Below are positions 1-6,807 of a stretch of 12,320 nt of DNA, one piece after another. The DNA comes from CAZPMO01 sp964587515 (GTDB lineage: Bacteria > Pseudomonadota > Alphaproteobacteria > MPNO01): the NCBI GenBank assembly GCA_964587515.1, contig CAZPMO010000151.1, positions 1 to 12,320 of the forward strand, given 5' to 3'. Both the position numbers and the translations under genes were made by a program. How positions within the stretch are numbered: the stretch's first letter is position 1; each line of letters starts with the position of its first letter. The notes beneath the pieces are model-generated. The model saw only the letters and a list, made by a program, of their open reading frames with translations. It had not been told where the DNA came from and ran no database searches.

Positions 1-292
1 TCCAGTCGATCCGGCAAAAATTCCATTTGCGTCAACCGTTTCCACCACAGCGCATAATTTAAACCGGACACCAGTGGATCAACTCCGGGGTGAGAGGTGG
101 GCAGAGTTGTCCGCCCCTCTCGCCTCGATGTCCGTGATCGACGAGGCCCTTCGCACCAGAAAAGGCACTGCCAAGCCGGCGTCGCGCGGCGGTATCGTCA
201 TTTGCCGATTCCGCCAACTTTGAGTATTAAAGTTCCCGCCAGCCCCCACCTGCCCGCACATCTTTTTTTCTCATTTCGCGGAATTCGACGCC
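1..292. other. Left-edge region with no supportable gene
   Basis: No reading frame here has a recognisable product. Short overlapping frames exist on both strands but lack family motifs and a convincing ribosome binding site. An imperfect hairpin lies at 92-121: GAGAG 92-96 pairs with CTCTC 117-121 and GGGC 99-102 with GCCC 113-116, with a two-base bulge. No T-run follows it, so I do not call it a terminator. At the extreme left, minus-strand frames reading off the edge (for example MEFLPDRL from about 26) could be the start of a divergent gene, but too little is present to judge. The region is less GC-rich than the genes around it, as expected for a promoter-bearing spacer. Confidence 0.5.
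202..230 (+). promoter_or_regulatory. Candidate sigma70-type promoter for the MazG-like gene
   Basis: TTGCCG at 202-207 and TATTAA at 225-230 are separated by 17 bases, each matching 4 of 6 positions of the -35 and -10 consensus. The predicted start of transcription is about 55 bases upstream of the ATG at 293. The spacing is right but the hexamers are only moderate, so this is a guess from pattern and position. Confidence 0.3.
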
Positions 293-649
293 ATGGATGA
301 CAGTTTTTCGGATTTGACCGATCGCCTCATCGAATTTCGCGATGCGCGCGACTGGGCGCGGTTTCACGCAACCAAGGACCTGATGCTGTCGCTCAGCCTG
401 GAAGCGGCCGAGCTTCTGGAACTCGCGCAATGGAAAGACGAGGCGACGCTCGAGGCGGCGCTTGACGATCCCGCCTTTCGCGCCCGCCTCGGCGAGGAAT
501 GCGCCGATGTGCTGATCTATCTGCTGTTGATCTGCGAGCGCGCCGGCATCGACCTCGGCGAAGCCGCGTCCGCGAAAATCGAGTCCAACGGCGAAAAATA
601 TCCGGTCGAAAAATCCCGCGGCCGCGCCGTGAAATACACCGAGCTTTAA
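293..649 (+). CDS. MazG-like / DCTPP1-type nucleotide pyrophosphohydrolase
   Basis: This 118-residue all-alpha protein matches the single-domain MazG-like NTP pyrophosphohydrolases related to dCTP pyrophosphatase 1. These hydrolyse (d)NTPs to the monophosphate and pyrophosphate, cleaning the cytoplasmic nucleotide pool. The Mg-binding pattern is visible: E37-x-x-E40 in SLEAAELLE, and E69-x-x-D72 in EECADVLIYL. The C-terminal KYTEL with the preceding NGEKYP segment also resembles DCTPP1. The length is typical for the family and no residue appears missing. The ATG at 293 has a weak purine-rich stretch (GCGGAA, 278-283) upstream and begins directly before the conserved helix. The next gene starts 88 bases downstream on the same strand with its own ribosome binding site; no clear terminator separates them, only a GGGAAATTCCC palindrome at 661-671. 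Family is confident; exact nucleotide preference is not. Confidence 0.88.
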   Translation: MDDSFSDLTDRLIEFRDARDWARFHATKDLMLSLSLEAAELLELAQWKDEATLEAALDDPAFRARLGEECADVLIYLLLICERAGIDLGEAASAKIESNGEKYPVEKSRGRAVKYTEL

Positions 650-737
650 AATTCGCACCAGGGAAATTCCCGCGCTCTCTTGAACCCGACCGGTCATCGG
701 CGGTACCAGTGGGGCGGGAAATGCGTGGGAGGTGCGG

Positions 738-3698
738 ATGGCGGACGGCAACGGGGCGGAGAAATATGTCGGCCAATCGGTCGAGCGGGTGGAGGATGCC
801 CGGCTTCTGACCGGTAGCGCCCGGTTCGCCGACCATTACCCGGTGCGCCCCGAGACCCTGCACGGCGCGGTGCTGCGCTCGCCGCACGCCCATGCCGATA
901 TTGTTTCCATCGATGTGGCGGACGCGCTGGCGATGCCCGGCGTCGCCGCGGTGCTGACCGGCGCCGACCTCAAGCAAGTTTCGGACCCGTTCCTGGTGGT
1001 GCTCAAGCAGCCGCTCGACGAATGGGCGCTGGCGGTCGACCGGGTGCGCTTCAACGGCGAAGCGGTGGCGCTGGTGCTGGCCGACGACCGCTATCTCGCC
1101 GAAGACGCGCTGGAGAATATCCACGTCGAATATCGGCCGCTGACGCCCATCGTCGATGCCGAGGCGGCGGCGAAGGACGACGCGGTGCTGGTCCACGAGG
1201 CGGCCGCGACCAACGTGGTCTCCGAGCGCAGCTTCCGCTACGGCGACCCCGAGGCGGCCTTCGCCGCCGCCCATCGCACCATCGCCCACACCATCCGCTA
1301 TCCGCGCAACGCCTTGACCCCGATCGAGGGTTTTGTGGTGATCGCCGATTACGACCGCGACGCCGGGCTGTTCGATATCCTGTCCAACTTCCAGGGCCCC
1401 TATACCGGCCATCCGGTGATCGCGCGCTCGCTCAGGACCGATGAGAGCAGCGTGCGCCTGCGCACCCCGGCGCATTCCGGCGGCAGTTTCGGCGTGAAGC
1501 AGGCGGTGCTGCCCTACATGGTGTTGATGTGTCTCGCGTCGCGCATCACGGGGCGGCCGGTGAAATGGGTCGAGGACCGGCTGGAGCATCTCACCGCGGC
1601 CACGTCGGCACCCAACCGGGTGGTCCATATCGAGGCCGCCGTCGAGGCCGACGGCCGCGTCACGGCGTTGAAATTCGACCAGCTCGACGATTACGGCGCC
1701 TATCTGCGCTCGCCCATGCCGGGGCCGCTCTATCGCATGCACGGCTCCATGACCGGCGCTTACGACGTTGCCAACCTCTCGGTGGTCAACCGGCTGGTGA
1801 TGACCAACAAGACGCCGGCGGGACTGGTGCGCGGTTTCGGCGGGCCGCAGGGATATTACGCCCTGGAGCGCCTGATGCACCGCATCGCCGACGAGCTTGG
1901 CCTCGACCGGCTCGACGTGATCCGCCGTAATCTGATCCCGGCCGGCAGCTTCCCCTATCAGGCGGCGGCGGGCGCGCTTTACGATTCGGGCGATTATCCA
2001 CGCGCCGTCGATGTCGCGGTCGATGACGGCCGACTGGCCGAGCTCAAACGCCGCCAGGAAACCGCGCGCGCCGACGGCAAGCTTTACGGCATCGGCTACG
2101 CCGCCATCGTCGAGCCGTCCATGTCGAACATGGGGTATCTGTCGACCATCGTGCCGGCCGAAGACCGCGCCCGGCGCGGCCCGCAGAACGGCGCGGTCTC
2201 CATGGCGACGGTCAATGTCGGGCCGCTCGGCGCGGTCACCGTCACCGCCGACACCACGCCGCAGGGCCAGGGCCACGCCACCGTGATGTCGCAGATCGTC
2301 GCCGACCAGCTCGGCTTGCGGCCGACCGATATCCGCGTCAATACCGAGCACGACACGCATAAAGACCCGTGGTCGATCGCCGCCGGCACCTATTCCTGCC
2401 GCTTCACCCCCGGCACCGCGGTGGCGACCCAGGTGGCGGCAATACAAATACGCGAAAAGCTCGCCCGCATCGCGAGCCAGACCCTGAACGTGGCGGCCGA
2501 GGAGGTCGAGTTCGCCGACGGCAAGATTTTCGCCCGCGGAAACCCGGAGAACGCGTTGCGGTTCCATCGCGTCGCCGGTTCCGCCCACTGGTCGCCGGGC
2601 ACGCTGCCCGAGGACATGCAGGGCGGGCTGCGCGAGACCGGCATCTGGGATCCGCCGGAATTGACCCCGCCGGATTCGGGCGACCGCATCAATACCTCGC
2701 TCGCCTATGGCTTCGTGTTCGATTTTTGCGGCATCGAGATCGACCCCGACACCGCCGAGATACGCATCGACCGCTACGTGACCATGCACGATTCCGGTTC
2801 GCTGTTGAATCCCATGGTGGTCGAGGGCCAGGTGCTGGGCTCGTTCGGCCAGGCGATCGGGGCCGCCATGTATGAATCGTTTGAGTATGGCGAGGACGGC
2901 AGTTTCCTGTCGGGCAGCTTCGCCGAATATCTGGTGCCGACCGCCTGCGAGGTGCCGGAACCCGAGATGTTCCATATCGAATGCCCCTCGCCGTTCACGC
3001 CGCTGGGGGCGAAGGGCGCGGGCGAGGGCAATTGCATGTCGACGCCGGTGTGCCTCGCCAACGCGGTGTACGACGCGCTCGGCATCGAGGAGATTGATCT
3101 GCCGCTGACGCCGGCGAAGATCGGCGCCCTGATCCATGGCGAGGAAACCCCGCCGCCGGAAGGAAGCGCCCAGCCGCCGACGCCCACCGGAACAGGGCTC
3201 GCGATCACGGGTTCAGGCGAGGCGGTGGTGCCCGCGCCGCCCGCCATCGTCTGGGACGCGCTGCTCGATCCCGACAAGCTCGCCACCGTGATCCCGGGAT
3301 GCCACGCGCTGGAGCGCACCGGCGAGAACGCCTACCGCGCCGAGGTCTCGCTCGGCGTCGGGCCGGTGCGCGGCCGCTTCATCGCCGAGGTCGCGCTCGG
3401 CGATCTCGTCCCGCCCAGCGCCGCCACGCTTTCCGGCAGCCTCAGCGGGCCGCTCGGCGCCTCGCGCGGCGCGGGCCGGGTGACATTGAGCCCCGAAGGC
3501 GACGGCACCCGCATCGCCTATGAGTATGGCGTGGAGATCGGCGGCAAGGTCGCCGCCGTGGGCGGGCGCATGCTCGAAGGCGCGTCCAAGATCGTAGTCG
3601 GCCAGTTCTTCGACCGCCTCGCCGCCCAACTCGGCGGCGCCCCGGCCGGCGCGTCCTGGTGGACGCGCTTGATGCGCGCGCTGGGGCTCGGAGGGTAG
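738..3698 (+). CDS. Xanthine dehydrogenase/CoxL-family molybdopterin subunit fused to a CoxG (SRPBCC) domain
   Basis: This 986-residue protein has two parts. Residues 1 to about 800 form a molybdenum hydroxylase large subunit: GGSFG (248-252), RGFGGPQ (365-371), QGQGH (509-513) and GAKGAGE with the catalytic glutamate E763. Such enzymes hydroxylate aldehydes, purines or heterocycles using a molybdopterin-cytosine-dinucleotide cofactor. It lacks the AYxCSFR loop of true form I CO dehydrogenase and the AYRGAGR loop of form II, so I do not call it CoxL. After a Pro-rich linker (about 805-820), residues 822-967 form a CoxG-like SRPBCC domain, then a Trp-rich amphipathic tail (972-986) that could touch the membrane. 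Separate CoxG proteins are associated with membrane attachment and quinone handling of CO dehydrogenase. No FAD or 2Fe-2S subunit gene is adjacent. ATG 738 is chosen because GGGAGG (727-732) precedes it by 5 bases; GTG 732 is the alternative. Substrate unknown. Confidence 0.88.
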   Translation: MADGNGAEKYVGQSVERVEDARLLTGSARFADHYPVRPETLHGAVLRSPHAHADIVSIDVADALAMPGVAAVLTGADLKQVSDPFLVVLKQPLDEWALAVDRVRFNGEAVALVLADDRYLAEDALENIHVEYRPLTPIVDAEAAAKDDAVLVHEAAATNVVSERSFRYGDPEAAFAAAHRTIAHTIRYPRNALTPIEGFVVIADYDRDAGLFDILSNFQGPYTGHPVIARSLRTDESSVRLRTPAHSGGSFGVKQAVLPYMVLMCLASRITGRPVKWVEDRLEHLTAATSAPNRVVHIEAAVEADGRVTALKFDQLDDYGAYLRSPMPGPLYRMHGSMTGAYDVANLSVVNRLVMTNKTPAGLVRGFGGPQGYYALERLMHRIADELGLDRLDVIRRNLIPAGSFPYQAAAGALYDSGDYPRAVDVAVDDGRLAELKRRQETARADGKLYGIGYAAIVEPSMSNMGYLSTIVPAEDRARRGPQNGAVSMATVNVGPLGAVTVTADTTPQGQGHATVMSQIVADQLGLRPTDIRVNTEHDTHKDPWSIAAGTYSCRFTPGTAVATQVAAIQIREKLARIASQTLNVAAEEVEFADGKIFARGNPENALRFHRVAGSAHWSPGTLPEDMQGGLRETGIWDPPELTPPDSGDRINTSLAYGFVFDFCGIEIDPDTAEIRIDRYVTMHDSGSLLNPMVVEGQVLGSFGQAIGAAMYESFEYGEDGSFLSGSFAEYLVPTACEVPEPEMFHIECPSPFTPLGAKGAGEGNCMSTPVCLANAVYDALGIEEIDLPLTPAKIGALIHGEETPPPEGSAQPPTPTGTGLAITGSGEAVVPAPPAIVWDALLDPDKLATVIPGCHALERTGENAYRAEVSLGVGPVRGRFIAEVALGDLVPPSAATLSGSLSGPLGASRGAGRVTLSPEGDGTRIAYEYGVEIGGKVAAVGGRMLEGASKIVVGQFFDRLAAQLGGAPAGASWWTRLMRALGLGG

Positions 3699-3728
3699 CT
3701 AGGAAAACAAGCCCTCTCAGCTTGCGGG

Positions 3729-3850
3729 ACCTTTGCAAATTCCTGATGCGTTCACCAACGTCATGTAGGGGCGGGTCTCAGCCCCGCCCCTACATTAATA
3801 TACCAGCCGCCAGGAGCTCCCAGCCAACAGTCGAGGACATGTGCAAAGGT
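3729..3850. repeat. MITE-like element: distant 9-bp inverted ends around a central palindrome
   Basis: ACCTTTGCA at 3729-3737 is matched by its exact reverse complement at 3842-3850. Scattered extra matches continue inward (AAT/CAT), and a CTCTC/GAGAG pair lies at equal distance outside (3714-3718 and 3861-3865). Inside sits the 13-bp-arm palindrome at 3763-3795. Matching ends, a small non-coding body of about 122 bp and a location between genes fit a miniature inverted-repeat element or the remnant of an insertion sequence. I could not identify target-site duplications or the parent transposase, so the exact boundaries are uncertain. Confidence 0.45.
3763..3795. repeat. Strong GC-rich palindrome, possible bidirectional terminator
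   Basis: Arms ATGTAGGGGCGGG (3763-3775) and its exact complement (3783-3795) are separated by a 7-base loop. GTAGGGGCGGG..CCCGCCCCTAC palindromes are a commonly seen dispersed intergenic repeat type in bacterial genomes (from general recollection, not searched). The position between convergent genes would let the hairpin act as a terminator in both directions, although a proper T-run is absent. Confidence 0.7.
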
Positions 3851-3881
3851 GCCCTCGCGGGAGAGCGTCCAACGCTAGCGT

Positions 3882-4850
3882 CTACATCTTCAGCAGCTTG
3901 CGGACGTTGCCGTTGAGGATTTTTTCGCGGTCCTCGGCGGACAGCGGCACCGTATCCATCCAGTCGACGCCGGGCCTGTTCTCGACGAACGGGTAGTCGA
4001 CGGAGAACATGATCCGGTCGACGCCCATTTCCATCACGCTGCACAGCAGCGCCGGGTTGGAGAAGTTGCCGCTGGTGGTGATGTGGAAGTGGGACGCGAA
4101 GATGTCGCGGAACGAGCTCGCGTTGCGGTTCTCCTTGCGCGACAGCGCCTGATCGATGCGCCACAGCGAGAACGGCAGCGATTCGCCGAGATGGCCGAGG
4201 ATGATCTGCAGATCGGGATATTTTTCGAACACGCCCGACAGCACCAGCCTGATGCCCTGGGTCGCGGTTTCCACGGTATAGCCCCAGCCGGCGGTCGCTA
4301 AGGCGGGGAAATCCTCCAGATAGTCCTGGTAATAGGCCTTCACCACGTCGGGGTGGGGATAGCCCGGATGCATGTAGATCGGCACGTCCAACGCCTGGGC
4401 GCGCTCGTAGATCGGCCAGAATTTCTCGCCGTCGCAGAACTCGCCGTTGGTCAGCCCGTGGATCATCGCGCCCTTGAAGCCGAGCTTGGTGACGCAGCGC
4501 TCCAGCTCCTCGGCCGAAGCCGCCGGGTTGGCGGTCGGCAACGCCCCGAAGGCCGCGAACCGCTCGGGATTCGCCAGCACGGTCCGGTGCAGGCTGTCAT
4601 TCGCCTGTTGCGCGATCGCCGGGCCCTCGTTGGCGTTGAAGCGCTGGGTCGACGGCGCGCCGTGGCTCAGCACCTGGATGTCGATGCCGGCTTCGTCCAT
4701 CTCCTTCAGGCGCAGCGCGCCGAGATCGTAGAGCCTTTCCTCCAGGTCGGGCGAGCGCGACGCGTTGCGCCCCGTATAGTGCCGGGTGACGGTCTCGTCC
4801 CAGTAATGTTCCTCGAGCGCGATCACCTGCGATCCGGAATTGTTGGTCAT
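3882..4850 (-). CDS. Amidohydrolase-family (gamma-resorcylate / 2,3-dihydroxybenzoate type) decarboxylase
   Basis: This 322-residue protein is an amidohydrolase-2 TIM barrel of the ACMSD / gamma-resorcylate decarboxylase / LigW group, which mostly remove CO2 non-oxidatively from hydroxybenzoates. The metal and catalytic residues are visible: E13 and H15 in ALEEHY, H161 in YMHPGYPHP, H220 in ILGHLGE, and D285 in FSVDYPF. The spacing corresponds to Glu8, His10, His164, His218 and Asp287 of gamma-resorcylate decarboxylase, and the length is close. The ATG at 4850 is chosen because it overlaps the stop of the upstream monooxygenase gene in an ATGA junction, with a GGAAGGA-type site just upstream; a longer frame to 4916 would run into that gene. 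Translational coupling implies the two enzymes act in one route. A hydrolase role on a related lactone or ring-cleavage product remains possible; the true substrate cannot be told from sequence. Confidence 0.85.
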   Translation of the reverse strand: MTNNSGSQVIALEEHYWDETVTRHYTGRNASRSPDLEERLYDLGALRLKEMDEAGIDIQVLSHGAPSTQRFNANEGPAIAQQANDSLHRTVLANPERFAAFGALPTANPAASAEELERCVTKLGFKGAMIHGLTNGEFCDGEKFWPIYERAQALDVPIYMHPGYPHPDVVKAYYQDYLEDFPALATAGWGYTVETATQGIRLVLSGVFEKYPDLQIILGHLGESLPFSLWRIDQALSRKENRNASSFRDIFASHFHITTSGNFSNPALLCSVMEMGVDRIMFSVDYPFVENRPGVDWMDTVPLSAEDREKILNGNVRKLLKM

Positions 4851-6073
4851 GTCCCTGTTCCTTCCTCGGGCGTGGAAAAGCCGGTTTCCCGGGTGGCGTC
4901 GTAATCGTAAATCCATTCCGCCCCGATCGGTGATTTGTCGGCGCCGAACCGGTTGCGCAGCGAGAGCACGAGATCGCGCTTCAGCCGCGCCAGCGGCGAG
5001 ACGAGATGGTTTTCCTTGGCGCGGTCGCGCGACCCCAGCTGCGTGCGCGTGGTGCGCGGCATGCGCAGCCGCTCGTAATCGCGCAACGCCGCGACCGGCC
5101 GGTCCGGCGCGCGGATCAGCGATTCGGCGAGGATATAGGCGTCTTCCACCGCCATGCAGGCGCCCTGGCCGAGATAAGGCAGCATGGGATGGGAGGAATC
5201 GCCGAGCAGCGTGATCGGGCCCTCGCCCCAGCGTTCCAGCGGGTCCCGGTCATAAAGCGCCCATTTGTAATAGCGCTCGCTCGATTCCATCAGGCGCAAC
5301 AGGTCGTCGTTCCAGCGCGCGTAGGTCTCCATCAGTTCGCCGCGATCGCATTCGTAGTTCCAGCTTTCCTCGGTCCAGGCGTCGCTGTTGATGTGTGCGA
5401 CGAAATTGACCAGCTCGCCGCGCCGCACCGGGTAGTGCACGATATGGCCGTGCGGCCCCCACCACGCGGTCATATCGGCCGCGTAATCGGTGTGCGCCAC
5501 CACGTCGGCCGGTACCATCCCGCGCCAGCAGATGCAGCCGGTAAAGTGCGGCGCGATCGGGCCGAGCACGCTGTCGCGCACCGCGGAATGGATACCGTCG
5601 GCGCCGACGATGACATCGGCCTCGATCTCGGTCCCGTCGGCGAACCGCGCCGCGGCGACGCCGTTCCGCGCCTCGACCCCGGTGCAGGTCGCGCCCAGAT
5701 GGATTTGCTTTTCCGGCAGGGCGCGGGCGAGAATGTTCAGAAGATCGGCGCGATGGATCGAGATGAAGATGGCGCCGTAGCGTTTGACGACGTCGCCGCC
5801 GCGCTTCTGGCGCGCGATTACCCGGCCGCTGCGCCAGCTTCGGACCACCTGATCGGTCGGCCGGAAGCCGATGTCGATGGCCGCGTCCTCGACGCCCAGC
5901 GCGCGGAGCACCTTCAGCGCATTCGGGCTGAGATTCAGCCCCGCGCCGACCTCGCTGAGCTCGGGGGTCTGTTCGTACACCTCGGCCTCGATGCCCCGGC
6001 GGTGCAACGCGAGAGCGGCGGAGAGCCCGCCGAGCCCGCCGCCGATGATCGCGACCCTGGGTGCGCGCGCCAT
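4847..6073 (-). CDS. FAD-dependent aromatic monooxygenase (salicylate hydroxylase-like)
   Basis: This 408-residue protein is a class A flavoprotein monooxygenase, which uses NAD(P)H and O2 to hydroxylate an aromatic ring, often with ring decarboxylation. Visible features: the N-terminal Rossmann motif GGGLGGLSAA (11-20) with the ribose-binding E34; the GAGLNLSPNALKVLRALG segment typical of salicylate hydroxylase and 3-hydroxybenzoate 6-hydroxylase relatives; the DG motif VGADGIHSAVRD (156-167); and the GD motif LLGDSSHPMLPYLGQGA (289-305). The length is normal and no key residue appears lost. It lies 9 bases after the DinB-like gene and overlaps the decarboxylase gene by 4 bases, so the three are probably one transcript. 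Substrate is likely a hydroxybenzoate-like acid, by inference from family and from the decarboxylase next door. 6-hydroxynicotinate-type monooxygenases are also plausible relatives. Confidence 0.9.
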   Translation of the reverse strand: MARAPRVAIIGGGLGGLSAALALHRRGIEAEVYEQTPELSEVGAGLNLSPNALKVLRALGVEDAAIDIGFRPTDQVVRSWRSGRVIARQKRGGDVVKRYGAIFISIHRADLLNILARALPEKQIHLGATCTGVEARNGVAAARFADGTEIEADVIVGADGIHSAVRDSVLGPIAPHFTGCICWRGMVPADVVAHTDYAADMTAWWGPHGHIVHYPVRRGELVNFVAHINSDAWTEESWNYECDRGELMETYARWNDDLLRLMESSERYYKWALYDRDPLERWGEGPITLLGDSSHPMLPYLGQGACMAVEDAYILAESLIRAPDRPVAALRDYERLRMPRTTRTQLGSRDRAKENHLVSPLARLKRDLVLSLRNRFGADKSPIGAEWIYDYDATRETGFSTPEEGTGT

Positions 6074-6082
6074 GTCGGTTTC

Positions 6083-6607
6083 TCAGGGAAGCGGGGTCAG
6101 GCCATCGGCGCGGATGGCGCGCTCATACACTGGAATATCGATGATCGGCGGCGGGCGGCCGGCCTGGCCGAACATGTCGGCGATCCAGCCGCGATGATAG
6201 CTGCCGTGCATGGCGAGATGGGTGAGGCACATGGCGCGCGACAGCGACCCCGTGTTGCCGCCGATAAGCTCGTAATCGACAATCTCCTCCAGCGCGTCCC
6301 CGTCGAGCGTGTCGAGATAGTCCAGCAGCGTCTCGTCCATCTCCTGGCGCGCCTGCCACAGCTCGTCCATATCCTCGTAAAGCCGCGCGCGAAGTTCGCC
6401 GATGCCGTGCTCGCGCCCCTGCATGTGGGCGTGCCACATGCGATCGACCGCGAGCAGGTGGTTGAGGTTGAGATGGATCGATTCGAGCAGGGTCTTGCGC
6501 TTTTTGGTCACCTCCTCGGGCGGCAGCTCGCGCACCTTCGCGTAGAGCTCCGAATTGGCCCAGCGATTATATTCCAGAAGGCCGCGAAGATAGGCCTTGT
6601 CCTTCAT
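6083..6607 (-). CDS. DinB-superfamily four-helix metalloprotein
   Basis: This 174-residue protein matches the DinB/YfiT-like four-helix bundle family. An N-terminal YNRWANSELY segment is typical. The probable metal triad is H50 (LNLNHLLAVDRMW) with H134 and H138 (MHGSYHRGW). The family includes DNA-damage-induced proteins of unknown activity and thiol-dependent enzymes such as mycothiol-dependent maleylpyruvate isomerase and bacillithiol transferases. It is the first gene of the operon, with GGGAG (6616-6620) 8 bases before the ATG, and its stop lies 9 bases before the monooxygenase start. That setting suggests a role in an aromatic catabolic route, perhaps as a thiol-dependent isomerase or transferase, but this is inference. 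No regulator or SOS box is evident upstream. Confidence 0.85.
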   Translation of the reverse strand: MKDKAYLRGLLEYNRWANSELYAKVRELPPEEVTKKRKTLLESIHLNLNHLLAVDRMWHAHMQGREHGIGELRARLYEDMDELWQARQEMDETLLDYLDTLDGDALEEIVDYELIGGNTGSLSRAMCLTHLAMHGSYHRGWIADMFGQAGRPPPIIDIPVYERAIRADGLTPLP

Positions 6608-6807
6608 GACGCCCGCTCCCGTTATGATCCCTCCGGCAATGATAACAACAACGCGCCGTTGTCCGGAAACGCAATCGCGTAGTAGCTTCGGTCACGAGTT
6701 AACGATCACGTGAATTGCCCCGGCTCGCGCCATGTGCGAGCGTGGCGGGACGAACCGGGACCAGTGGTCCCGAACAAGAAATGAACATTTCAAGGGAGGG
6801 ATATCCA
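6608..6807. promoter_or_regulatory. Divergent promoter region between catabolic operon and ABC importer
   Basis: This 200-bp gap separates the minus-strand DinB/monooxygenase/decarboxylase operon from the plus-strand importer, so it must hold both promoters. Three symmetrical sites are visible: TCACGTGA (6706-6713); GCTCGC/GCGAGC with a 7-base spacer (6723-6728 and 6736-6741); and CGGGACC/GGTCCCG with a 3-base spacer (6756-6772). On the minus strand TATCAT (complement of 6637-6642) is a good -10 candidate, 30 bases from the DinB-like start, but I find no convincing -35. No regulator gene lies in the window. Confidence 0.55.
6756..6772. promoter_or_regulatory. Candidate operator palindrome upstream of importer
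   Basis: A perfect inverted repeat of 7-base arms (CGGGACC, GGTCCCG) around AGT lies about 35 bases before the ATG of the binding-protein gene. This is where a repressor would block the importer promoter or where a leader hairpin would form. The transcription factor family is unknown. Confidence 0.35.

Larger units (their letters stand above)
3699..3881. other. Convergent intergenic region with nested inverted repeats
   Basis: This 183-bp gap lies between two genes that end facing each other. It contains no coding frame I can support. It is filled by the repeat structure listed separately: a strong central palindrome flanked by a distant inverted pair. Either hairpin could stop transcription from both sides. 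Confidence 0.7.

Noticed and set aside
2..224. A plus-strand frame open from the left edge, possibly the tail of an upstream gene.
   Set aside because: The translated peptide shows no family features and the composition does not resemble the coding regions; too short to decide.
661..671. GGGAAATTCCC palindrome after the MazG-like gene as a terminator.
   Set aside because: The arms are only five bases, there is no loop room and no T-run; most likely a chance palindrome.
393..3137. A very long open frame on the minus strand opposite the molybdenum hydroxylase gene.
   Set aside because: It is Arg/His/Gly-rich with no family motif, and it lies opposite a gene with full catalytic motifs; GC-rich codon bias leaves the antisense frame open.
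738..3698. Calling the large subunit CoxL (aerobic CO dehydrogenase).
   Set aside because: Neither the AYxCSFR loop of form I nor the AYRGAGR loop of form II is present; the corresponding segment reads AGLVRGFGGPQ, closer to xanthine/aldehyde oxidoreductases.
4851..4916. A longer start for the decarboxylase gene.
   Set aside because: It would overlap the monooxygenase gene by 70 bases, adds a non-conserved Arg-rich stretch, and bypasses the ATGA coupling site at 4850.
5006..6682. A long plus-strand frame opposite the monooxygenase and DinB-like genes.
   Set aside because: Its composition is that of an antisense shadow, it spans two well-supported genes and their junction, and it has no recognisable domain.
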